A DNA stretch of 43,909 bases, from NCBI RefSeq assembly GCF_050434145.1, contig NZ_JBNPVX010000022.1, positions 1 through 43,909 of the forward strand, written 5' to 3'. A program made the position numbers and the translations under genes. Within the stretch, counting starts at the first letter, position 1, and every line of letters starts with the position of its first letter. Of the stretch, positions 18,285 to 25,510 are shown piece by piece. The notes under the pieces were generated by a model. The model worked only from the letters and a program-made list of their open reading frames with translations, did not search any database and was not told the DNA's origin. Source of the stretch: JAISST01 sp050434145. Its GTDB lineage: Bacteria; Fusobacteriota; Fusobacteriia; Fusobacteriales; Fusobacteriaceae.

Positions 18285-19748
18285 TTATTCCCCTTTTTTC
18301 ATTATCCAACGTTGTTGGACAACAGCCAAGGCTGTAGATATTAACCAATATAATTGAACTCCTGATGGCATATTCAGTGCAATGAAAACCATGAATATTG
18401 GCATTATTGTTGACATATTTTTCATCATAGGATTATCTTCCGCACCAGAACCACCACTTCCCATAGCTTTTTGTTGTAGATAAGTAACTATACCAGTAAG
18501 TACAGGTAAAATATAGAACTGATCAGGTGTAACTAAGTCTAACCATAAGAATCCTGGTCCATTTAATATTCCTTTTATATAGTTAATTGCAATATTACCA
18601 TTGAAATTTAATACTTCATTTATTACATTTCCATGTTCTGGAATTATTCCACTACGTAATACACCAAATAATGCTATTAGTATTGGCATTTGTACTAATA
18701 AAGGTAAGCAACCACCAGCGGGATTTATTTTATGTTCTTTATATAATTCCATTGTTTTCTGATTCATCATTTGTGGGTCATTTTTATATTGTTCTTTTAC
18801 TTTTTCTAGTAATGGCTGAACTTTTTTCATTTCTTTCATTGATTTATCTTGTTTTAATGTAAGTGGCAATAGGATTATTTTAATTATTATTGTTGCTACT
18901 ATTATTGCAACACCATAGTTTTTTACACCTTTATATGTTAAATTTATTATTCCAGCTATTGCATCTTTTACACCTTGCCATACTGGATTGCTCTTTTTTA
19001 TTATCTTACTAAATGTTTCCATTCCCATTTGATCTAAAATTTGATTAGCACCTTTTACAAATGCTTCATATGCTGGGCTTGATGAAAAACCAGTCTCCAA
19101 AGTATCTATTTTGTTATTTAAAATACTTTCTATTATTTTTTTTATATCTTCATTACCTTTTTCATCCATTTTTTCTTGAGACACAACAATCTTAGTGATA
19201 CCTATGTCACTTGTATTTAATGTGACTTCCATAAATTTATCAGCTTCTTCATTCAATACTATAGCACTAAAAGTACCTAGCTTATAAGTTTTTCCTTTTT
19301 CTTTCTTTGTATTACTTGATATAGATTTATTCTTAGAAGCTACTATAGCATCAATTAAACTGTTTGATATTTCTTTTATATCTTCAGAAATTTCTAATTC
19401 TTTCAGATCAAATTTTTGTTTTTCAATTATTTTATCAAAAAGTTTTTGAGCACTTTCTTCTTTACCCTGCAACAAATTTGCTTGAACTATTTCTATTTTT
19501 TCTATTTTATCTGAGGCATAAGTTATTTTTAATATATCTGCATCTGATAATGTAGTTGGGACTTCTTTCTTAAATCTTGACAATAAATTTGATAAAAAAT
19601 TACCTTTTTTGACAACTATCTTTTCATAAAACGTTCCTATTTTATAACTAGGTATAGTCTCCTCTTGGTTTTTATTTGATCTTCCAAAAAAAAGAAACCA
19701 TCCTACCATGATTATCATTAGAAATAGCATTTTTTTATTTTTTTCCAT
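18285..19748 (-). CDS. yidC: Membrane protein insertase YidC (Gram-negative type)
   Basis: A 487-residue insertase. An N-terminal membrane anchor (LFLMIIMVGWFLFFG) is followed by a large external domain up to about residue 270, as in organisms with an outer membrane, although its sequence is divergent. The conserved five-helix 60KD_IMP core then follows: VAIIVATIIIKIILLPLTLK, the cytoplasmic coiled-coil, GGCLPLLVQMPILIALF, a GFLWLDLVTPDQFYILP segment and MPSGVQLYWLISTALAV. AGGAGG lies rather far (about 13 bases) from ATG 19748. Cotranscribed with yidD upstream and khpB downstream. Confidence 0.97.
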   Translation of the reverse strand: MEKNKKMLFLMIIMVGWFLFFGRSNKNQEETIPSYKIGTFYEKIVVKKGNFLSNLLSRFKKEVPTTLSDADILKITYASDKIEKIEIVQANLLQGKEESAQKLFDKIIEKQKFDLKELEISEDIKEISNSLIDAIVASKNKSISSNTKKEKGKTYKLGTFSAIVLNEEADKFMEVTLNTSDIGITKIVVSQEKMDEKGNEDIKKIIESILNNKIDTLETGFSSSPAYEAFVKGANQILDQMGMETFSKIIKKSNPVWQGVKDAIAGIINLTYKGVKNYGVAIIVATIIIKIILLPLTLKQDKSMKEMKKVQPLLEKVKEQYKNDPQMMNQKTMELYKEHKINPAGGCLPLLVQMPILIALFGVLRSGIIPEHGNVINEVLNFNGNIAINYIKGILNGPGFLWLDLVTPDQFYILPVLTGIVTYLQQKAMGSGGSGAEDNPMMKNMSTIMPIFMVFIALNMPSGVQLYWLISTALAVVQQRWIMKKGE

Positions 19749-19787
19749 TAGTATTGAGAATCCTCCTATAAATATTAAAGTTATAAT

Positions 19788-20006
19788 TTATTTTTTAGGG
19801 GGAACAGGATCATAACCACCAGGATTAAAAGGATGACATTTTAATATTCTTTTTATACTGAGTATTGAACCTTTTATTGTTCCATATTTTTCAACTGCTT
19901 CTTTTGCATATGCAGAACATGTAGGATGAAATCTACAATTTTTACCTAAAAAAGGACTTATACATTTTTGATAAAATTTTATAAAATAAAGAATAATTTT
20001 TTTCAT
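19788..20006 (-). CDS. yidD: Membrane protein insertion efficiency factor YidD
   Basis: A 72-residue protein with the YidD hallmarks: an amphipathic N-terminus (ILYFIKFYQKCISPFLGKNC), FHPTCSAYAKEAVEKYG, LKCHPFNPGGYDPVP. Three Cys are conserved. It lies 17 bp after rnpA and 39 bp before yidC, the canonical place, and helps YidC/Sec insertion. Confidence 0.97.
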   Translation of the reverse strand: MKKIILYFIKFYQKCISPFLGKNCRFHPTCSAYAKEAVEKYGTIKGSILSIKRILKCHPFNPGGYDPVPPKK

Positions 20007-20023
20007 AATTATATTTCCTAATA

Positions 20024-20365
20024 TTATCTTTTTAGTAAATTACTATTTTTTAATATTTTTAATATATCTTTTTCAATATCTTTATATTTTATTTCACTAA
20101 TTTTTTCTTTAAGTATTCTTTTTCCAATAAAGATAATATCATTTCCATTTTCAATAATATTTTCATTTTTTCTATAAAATTCCCTAAACAGTCTCTTAAT
20201 TCTATTACGACAAACAGCATTTCCTACTTTTTTACTTACGACAAAACCACAACGATTTAGATTATAAATATTTTTATTAAAAAAAATAAGAGAGTAATAT
20301 CCAAATGATTTTTTACCAAACTTATAAATAATCTGAAACTCTCTGTCTTTTTTTAAAGTATTCAT
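20024..20365 (-). CDS. rnpA: Ribonuclease P protein component
   Basis: A 113-residue basic protein that supports the RNase P RNA in 5' tRNA maturation. The RNR motif is clear in GNAVCRNRIKRLFREFYR, with GFVVSKKVGNAV before it and DIIFIGKRIL after it. RBS AGAGGT before ATG 20365. It lies 66 bp downstream of rpmH, with an intrinsic hairpin in that gap, so its expression may be reduced relative to L34. Confidence 0.96.
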   Translation of the reverse strand: MNTLKKDREFQIIYKFGKKSFGYYSLIFFNKNIYNLNRCGFVVSKKVGNAVCRNRIKRLFREFYRKNENIIENGNDIIFIGKRILKEKISEIKYKDIEKDILKILKNSNLLKR

Positions 20366-20395
20366 ATTAAAGATACCTCTTTAATTATTTATTTT

Positions 20396-20430
20396 TCTGA
20401 AATAAAACCTAGTTACTTATTAACTAGGTT
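20396..20430 (-). terminator. Terminator or attenuator between rpmH and rnpA
   Basis: Perfect 10-bp stem AACCTAGTTA / TAACTAGGTT with a 5-nt loop (20406-20430) directly after the rpmH stop codon, followed on the minus strand by TTTTATTT. Probably lets rpmH be made in excess of rnpA. Confidence 0.75.
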
Positions 20431-20565
20431 CTATGCAGATAATACGTATCTTCCTCTAGCTCTTCTTCTTTTTAATACTTTTCTTCCACCATTAGTTTCC
20501 ATTCTAGATAAGAATCCATGGTCTTTTTTTCTTTTTCTTTTGTTTGGTTGATAAGTTCTTTTCAT
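20431..20565 (-). CDS. rpmH: 50S ribosomal protein L34
   Basis: A 44-residue, very basic protein read from the minus strand: begins MKRTYQPNKRKRKKDHGF, continues LSRMETNGGRKVLKRRRARG and ends RYVLSA. Length and sequence are textbook L34. RBS GGAGGTGC lies six bases before ATG 20565, and a strong promoter lies about 40 bp upstream. It is the first leftward gene from the putative origin, its usual place. Confidence 0.98.
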   Translation of the reverse strand: MKRTYQPNKRKRKKDHGFLSRMETNGGRKVLKRRRARGRYVLSA

Positions 20566-20607
20566 TATAGCACCTCCACTTCTTCAATAATCTTTTCTCA
20601 GATAATA

Positions 20608-20636
20608 ATTTTAAATGATTTTTCTTATTTTGTCAA
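20608..20636 (-). promoter_or_regulatory. rpmH promoter
   Basis: Minus strand TTGACA (20631-20636), 17-bp spacer, TAAAAT (20608-20613), 42 bp upstream of the rpmH start. Very good consensus match; marks the left edge of the gene-free gap. Confidence 0.85.
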
Positions 20637-21536
20637 GGATTTCTTATTATTATATTTTAAATTTATAAGATTTTATTAAATTATATTTTTATTAAATTAT
20701 ATTTTTATATAATTTTTTAAATGTGATTAATATTATTTGAATATTGTTTGTTGTTATTTTGTTTTTTGTTGTATGTAGAAAAAAAGGAAAAATTAAAATG
20801 TTGTAAAAATAAAAAAATCTAAGAAAAAAAAAATGTATACAAATAAAAATATTATGGTTCATAAGCATATTCATATTTGCAGTATAAAAGGAGTTTTATA
20901 AATTTTTTAGTTATATTTTAGGCAGAAATTTAGAAGAAATATAAAAATGAAATTTATTTTTGTGAGTATACAAAATTTGAAAGAGGGTAATTTCTAGGAA
21001 TAATTAGTTGTAATTAATTTATTTCAGGAAAAATGTGTTATGATATTTTATTTTTATTAATAAGCATAAATAAAATAGAATTAGAGTTAGAATTTTAAAG
21101 TTTAAAAGATAAAATCTTATGAAAGAACTATATTAATGTAAGTAAGCATGTATATAACTATTTAATTATCTAAGAAAGAAAAAGAAATTTTGCAGAATTA
21201 GTGAAGAAAATAATATTAGCATGCATATACATTTTTTATAATAAAATTAATAATAATTAAATAAAAAATATTTTATTATTATATATATACAATATAAAAA
21301 AACATGATTTTTTATAGTTTTTCTTTTAATTAAGTTAAAAAATAAAATTGTATTATTGTAAATAGACACATTTTTTTTCTTAGAATTATATGACTTTATA
21401 TTATTTATAATGAAATATTGGTAAAGAAAAAATTTAAGGTTTTAGAGATTTTATTTTTATAGATATACATAATTTTTTTTTTTCATTTAAATTAGAAGAA
21501 ATTCAAATTTTATTTTCTTAAGTTAAAAAAATATGT
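20637..21536. other. Putative chromosomal replication origin (oriC) region
   Basis: About 900 bp with no credible gene, the most AT-rich stretch of the window, between the divergent rpmH promoter and the promoter of a Rep-like initiator. Genes to the left run leftward and genes to the right run rightward, as at a bidirectional origin. I found no TTATCCACA-type DnaA box on either strand by eye. Repeats seen: ATAAGCATA at 20861-20869 and 21060-21068, TAAGCATG at 21143-21150, TTAGCATG at 21216-21223, and GTATACAAA at 20835-20843 and 20966-20974. Long runs of A/T (for example 21230-21300) could serve as the unwinding element. The origin call is inference from position, gene polarity and composition. 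Confidence 0.65.
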
Positions 21537-21565
21537 TTGTCCATTTTTGTTTTTGATGGTATAAT
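21537..21565 (+). promoter_or_regulatory. Promoter of the Rep-like initiator gene
   Basis: TTGTCC (21537-21542), 17-bp spacer, TATAAT (21560-21565), 43 bp upstream of the ATG at 21609. A weak ribosome binding site AAGGGG (21597-21602) precedes the start. Confidence 0.75.
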
Positions 21566-21608
21566 TTCAATTGATATGTATATTCATTGAAATAAAAAGG
21601 GGCTTTTT

Positions 21609-23411
21609 ATGGAAGAAAAATTGTATAATTCAGAAGTTAATGATATTGAATTGGTAGAAAGTATTACCATAAGAGAAACAGGATCTCTCATAGATGATAT
21701 TCAAAAGATGGATATAAGAGTAAATGAAGTCCCTGATGTTGAATTAAAAGAAATAGTAATAAGAGAAACAGGTAATTTTTTGAATTTGCGCGAAAGTGTA
21801 GTGAATATTCCTGTAGAAATGATTGTATTTCCTTTTTTTACTTATCAAAAGCAAAATAAAAGAGTAAATTTTGAATATAATTTTAAAGATCTTGGTATTA
21901 AAATGCAAAGTACTATTATTCTTAATAATAAATCCGATAAAGTCTTTCAACCATCTACTTTTGAGGAAAAGATATACACATTTTTAATCTATCAATATGA
22001 AGTCCAAAGTGTTTCTGGTGATAAATCAGAGTATATTGAATTTGAAATATCAGATTTTATAGTTAACTTTCTTGGAAATAAAATGAATAGGACTTATTAT
22101 ACTAAGGTAGAACAAGGACTTAAAAATTTAAAAAATACACAGTATCAATTTACTGTGGATGGGTATTCAAAGTTGGGAAGATATGAGTTTGAAGATATGT
22201 CATTTAAATTATTGGAATATAATAGTTTAAAGATTGGTAGAAAAAGATACTATAGAGTATTTTTGAATAGAAATATTAGAAAAAAAATAGAGGATAAAAG
22301 ATATATTATTTATAATACAAAATCGCTTTTGGAAATACTAACAAAAGATGCTATTGCAAGTAGAATATATAGATATATAAGTAAGATAAGATATAAAAAA
22401 ACACAAGATGAAATTAACATAAGAACACTAGCTGCGATAATTCCTCTCAAAACAGAACAAATTGCTGAGAGAATAACAAAGGATGGGAAAAGAAAAAATT
22501 ATTATTTATCAAGAATAAAACAGGTGTTGAAAAGGATAGAAAAAGCGTTTGATGCTTTAATTGAATTGGGATATATATTGGAATATAATTCAAGATATGT
22601 AAAAGAAGAAGATACTTATTTTATAAGTTATGTATTTAATCCACAAAAAGATGGAAAATGTCATATATCTGAATTTATAAATAATAACAATATAGAAAAA
22701 ATAGAAGATAAAAGGAAAAAAATAGAAGAAATAGAAGATGTTGAAGTAAATGATGATTATAACAAAATGAGTGTTGTACATATTTCTGTTAATAAAGCTA
22801 CTGTTAAAAGTAAAGATAAATTTCTATTTCCAGATGATATACAGAAAGATATTAATATAGTGATGAGAAATCCACATATAAATAAAGCATGGAATAAAAG
22901 AGTAGAGAAAAAGTTTGTGAAATTATACGAAGATAATGAAAAGGAGACATTGAAATATATACTTAATAAATTAAAAAATCAGAATACTCCTATTAGAACA
23001 ACTTTAGTTGCATATATTAATTGGCTTATGAAGAGAACAGAAGAAAGTAGTAATCTTACTTTATTTGATGATTTTTTAGTTTCTTCAGATGTTGAAAATA
23101 AGAAAGATATTTTATTTGATGAACAAAAAGATATTAAAAATATTAAAGAAGAACTAGAAGAAAAACTTGCTGAAAAGGAAAAAAATATACAAAAAGAAAC
23201 TCAATTAAAAAATAAAATATTTGAAAATATGACAACAAGTGAAATAGACAATATTATAGAAAAATCAAAAGCTTTATATTTGTCAGAAGAAAATGGTATT
23301 GCATCAGGTTTTTTGGATAATTTTTCTTTGAATAATTCATTGTATTTTGGTATGTTATATCCTTATATAATGAAAGTAATAAATAATTCTAAAGAAGAAA
23401 ATAATAAATAA
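21609..23411 (+). CDS. Plasmid-type replication initiator protein (RPA/Rep_3-like)
   Basis: A 600-residue protein. Residues ~70-115 (VEMIVFPFFTYQKQNKRV, later STFEEKIYTFLIYQYE) and ~150-340 (repeated helix/strand units with HTH-like segments such as SRIYRYISKIRYKK and YYLSRIKQVLKRIEKAF) have the layout of plasmid replication initiator A or Rep_3 winged-helix proteins. The C-terminal third is charged and partly coiled-coil (EELEEKLAEKEKNIQKE), with a conserved-looking block LRTTLVAYINWLMKR-like near 470. The N-terminus carries a duplicated IRETG motif (21-25 and 51-55). It is not DnaA: there is no AAA+ Walker A. Position at the putative origin suggests a chromosomal or origin-linked role; a captured plasmid gene is the alternative. 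Confidence 0.7.
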   Translation: MEEKLYNSEVNDIELVESITIRETGSLIDDIQKMDIRVNEVPDVELKEIVIRETGNFLNLRESVVNIPVEMIVFPFFTYQKQNKRVNFEYNFKDLGIKMQSTIILNNKSDKVFQPSTFEEKIYTFLIYQYEVQSVSGDKSEYIEFEISDFIVNFLGNKMNRTYYTKVEQGLKNLKNTQYQFTVDGYSKLGRYEFEDMSFKLLEYNSLKIGRKRYYRVFLNRNIRKKIEDKRYIIYNTKSLLEILTKDAIASRIYRYISKIRYKKTQDEINIRTLAAIIPLKTEQIAERITKDGKRKNYYLSRIKQVLKRIEKAFDALIELGYILEYNSRYVKEEDTYFISYVFNPQKDGKCHISEFINNNNIEKIEDKRKKIEEIEDVEVNDDYNKMSVVHISVNKATVKSKDKFLFPDDIQKDINIVMRNPHINKAWNKRVEKKFVKLYEDNEKETLKYILNKLKNQNTPIRTTLVAYINWLMKRTEESSNLTLFDDFLVSSDVENKKDILFDEQKDIKNIKEELEEKLAEKEKNIQKETQLKNKIFENMTTSEIDNIIEKSKALYLSEENGIASGFLDNFSLNNSLYFGMLYPYIMKVINNSKEENNK

Positions 23412-23419
23412 ATCATTGA

Positions 23420-23448
23420 TTGACAATACATAAAATTTGTGTTAAACT
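23420..23448 (+). promoter_or_regulatory. rplS promoter
   Basis: TTGACA (23420-23425), 17-bp spacer, TAAACT (23443-23448), leaving a leader of about 70 nt before the rplS start. Strong match starting just after the rep-like gene stop. Confidence 0.8.
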
Positions 23449-23466
23449 AATTAAGTTAATTATTTG

Positions 23467-23504
23467 GATATTCCGCTTTAGTTTTATAGAATTGAATGAA
23501 TATC
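23467..23504 (+). promoter_or_regulatory. Possible L19 leader hairpin
   Basis: GATATTC and GAATATC pair across a 24-nt loop in the rplS 5' leader, ending three bases before the AAGGAGG site. Autoregulatory L19 leaders are known in other phyla; this one is a proposal from position and pairing only. Confidence 0.35.
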
Positions 23505-23524
23505 TGTAAGGAGGATTAAAATAA

Positions 23525-23875
23525 ATGAAAGAAAAATTGATTGAACTAGTAGAAAAATCATATTTAAGAGAGGATATTCCTCAATTTAAAGCTGGAGATA
23601 CAGTAGCAGTACACTATAAGGTAAAAGAAGGTAACAAAGAAAGAATTCAAATTTTTGAAGGTGTAGTAATCAGGGTAAATGGTGGTGGAATAGCCAAAAC
23701 ATTTACTATAAGAAAGATTAGTTCTGGTATAGGTGTAGAAAGAATAATTCCAATTAATTCACCTATGATTGAAAAAATTGTTGTTCTAAAAATTGGAAAG
23801 GTTAGAAGAAGTAAACTTTATTATTTAAGAGGACTTTCTGGTAAAAAAGCAAGAATTAAAGAAATTAGAAAATAA
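23525..23875 (+). CDS. rplS: 50S ribosomal protein L19
   Basis: A 116-residue protein of normal length with L19 features: FKAGDTVAVHYKVKEG, IQIFEGVVIRVNGGG, TFTIRKISSGIGVERI, PLNSP-like PINSPMIEKI and the C-terminal KLYYLRGLSGKKARIKE. L19 sits at the 30S-50S interface. RBS AAGGAGG is 10 bases from ATG. Stands alone here, without the usual rpsP-rimM-trmD partners, and has its own promoter and terminator. Confidence 0.98.
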   Translation: MKEKLIELVEKSYLREDIPQFKAGDTVAVHYKVKEGNKERIQIFEGVVIRVNGGGIAKTFTIRKISSGIGVERIIPINSPMIEKIVVLKIGKVRRSKLYYLRGLSGKKARIKEIRK

Positions 23876-23883
23876 TAGTTTAG

Positions 23884-23909
23884 AAAACCAAGGAAAAACC
23901 TTGGTTTTT
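23884..23909 (+). terminator. rplS terminator
   Basis: Perfect 10-bp stem AAAACCAAGG / CCTTGGTTTT with loop AAAAA, merging into TTTTTATATTTTT. Lies ten bases after the rplS stop. Confidence 0.9.
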
Positions 23910-24016
23910 ATATTTTTATATATTTTATTATATAAAAATGGAAAATTATGGTAAAATATGAGAGATTTATAAGATAATAAAATAAAAAATCCTAGATATT
24001 TAGTACAGGAGGAATT

Positions 24017-24943
24017 ATGGAAAAATCAAAAATTATAATAAATATAATTATTTATGTGGTTATGACGAGTGGATTATTATATGTATTAATAAAAGAAGAT
24101 AATGTCAGTAAAAAAATGGAGATGTACAGAAATAAATTTACAGAACAAGTAATAAAAGGTATAAATATTACGAAGGAAAAAACAAGAATTGTTATTAAAA
24201 ATACTATATGGCTTCTAGAATTTGTAATAAGCACTGCAGTTCTTTTGATTATAATAAGAGTTTTTTATATTGGAAATTTTGTAGTGCCAACAGGTTCTAT
24301 GATTCCTGCAATAATGGAAAATGATAGATTGTTTGCTAATATGGCTATATATAGATTTAGAAAACCTAAAATTGGAGAAATATTTTTATTTAGAGAACCA
24401 GTGACAAACAAAGATTTATATACTAAAAGAGTAATGGGACTTCCTGGGGATGAAGTAAAAATAGAAAATGATAATTTGTATATAAACAATAATAAAGTTA
24501 CTATAAGAAATTATTCTGATCTAGGAAAAATGCAAAATAAAACTTGGATTGTTCCTAAAAAAGGAGATAAAATAGTAATTATTCCAAAAATGGATTATAA
24601 AGAATATCTAAAAAATAAAAATATTGATGTGGCTAAAATACAAAAACATCTTTTGGACAATTTCTATGAATTAGATAGAGTGCTACCAGATATAGAGACT
24701 AAGGTCAATGGTATACCTACAGGGATGATATTAGACTTTTTATATGACTCAAAATCCTTAGATAAATTAATGAATGGAGAAACATTAGAAATAATTGCTA
24801 ATGAAGATTATTATTTGGCGTTAGGAGACAATACTAATAATAGTTTTGATTCAAGAATGTGGGGCTTTGTAAGTGAAAGTAGAATAAAAGGGAAGCCATT
24901 ATTTAGATTTTGGCCTGTTAATAGAGCTGGTTTTTTAAAATAG
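24017..24943 (+). CDS. lepB: Signal peptidase I
   Basis: A 308-residue type I leader peptidase. Two N-terminal membrane segments (about residues 6-25 and 63-84) flank a charged loop. The catalytic Ser94 is in PTGSMIPAI and the general-base Lys137 in TKRVMGLPGDEV; GDNTNNSFDSRMWGFV is the conserved C-terminal box. Between these lies an insertion of about 100 residues (roughly 160-260), making it a longer E. coli-like rather than minimal Firmicute form. It cleaves signal peptides of Sec/Tat exported proteins on the outer face of the inner membrane. RBS AGGAGG before ATG 24017. Confidence 0.96.
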   Translation: MEKSKIIINIIIYVVMTSGLLYVLIKEDNVSKKMEMYRNKFTEQVIKGINITKEKTRIVIKNTIWLLEFVISTAVLLIIIRVFYIGNFVVPTGSMIPAIMENDRLFANMAIYRFRKPKIGEIFLFREPVTNKDLYTKRVMGLPGDEVKIENDNLYINNNKVTIRNYSDLGKMQNKTWIVPKKGDKIVIIPKMDYKEYLKNKNIDVAKIQKHLLDNFYELDRVLPDIETKVNGIPTGMILDFLYDSKSLDKLMNGETLEIIANEDYYLALGDNTNNSFDSRMWGFVSESRIKGKPLFRFWPVNRAGFLK

Positions 24944-24998
24944 TATTTATAATAAAATAAATGATTTTTTTTAATATATTATTTGAAAGGAACTATTT

Positions 24999-25454
24999 AT
25001 GAAAGAAAATGTAAAAATAGAACCATTAACAGATTTTTTTCAACTAGAAGAAATTGAAAAAATTGAAAAAAATAACTTCAAAAATACAGCTTTTAGCATG
25101 AGGGTATTAGAAGAATTATATTATGATGAAAGAGTTATTATATTAGTAGGAATTTTTCAGAATTGTATCAGTGGATATGTTATTTTGTATAATAATGAAG
25201 ATATTTATGATATATTGAAAATAGCTGTAAAAAATGAATTTAAAAGAAAGTCAATAGGTACTAAGTTATTAGATTATATAAATAATAACTTAATAAAAAA
25301 TAGAAAAATAAGTATTATGTTGGAAGTAAGAGAGAATAACCAAAGAGCAATTAACTTTTATGAAAAATATGGATTTCAAAAAATTAGCATAAGAAAAAAA
25401 TATTATGAAGATACTGATGAAGATGCAAACATAATGATATACAGTAAAAATTAG
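24999..25454 (+). CDS. rimI: GNAT N-acetyltransferase, RimI-like
   Basis: A 151-residue GNAT-fold protein. The acetyl-CoA pyrophosphate loop is present as EFKRKSIGTKLLDYI; one of the usual glycines (RGxGIG) is replaced by Ser, which is unusual but tolerated in the family. LEVRENNQRAINFYEKYGFQKI is split over the RimI-typical LEVR-N-AI-FYEK-GF motif, which is diagnostic for ribosomal-protein S18-alanine acetyltransferases. No tsaB or tsaD neighbour is present, unlike the common tsaB-rimI-tsaD arrangement. RBS AAAGGA. Another GNAT specificity cannot be excluded. Confidence 0.85.
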   Translation: MKENVKIEPLTDFFQLEEIEKIEKNNFKNTAFSMRVLEELYYDERVIILVGIFQNCISGYVILYNNEDIYDILKIAVKNEFKRKSIGTKLLDYINNNLIKNRKISIMLEVRENNQRAINFYEKYGFQKISIRKKYYEDTDEDANIMIYSKN

Positions 25455-25510
25455 TTAATGATTATAGTTATTAAACTTATAAATAAAATAAAAAGAGGTA
25501 GATATTAAGT

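Noticed and set aside
20692..20874. 60-codon minus-strand open frame inside the origin gap
   Set aside because: Low-complexity Phe/Ile/Asn translation, no convincing start signal, lies in the most AT-rich DNA.
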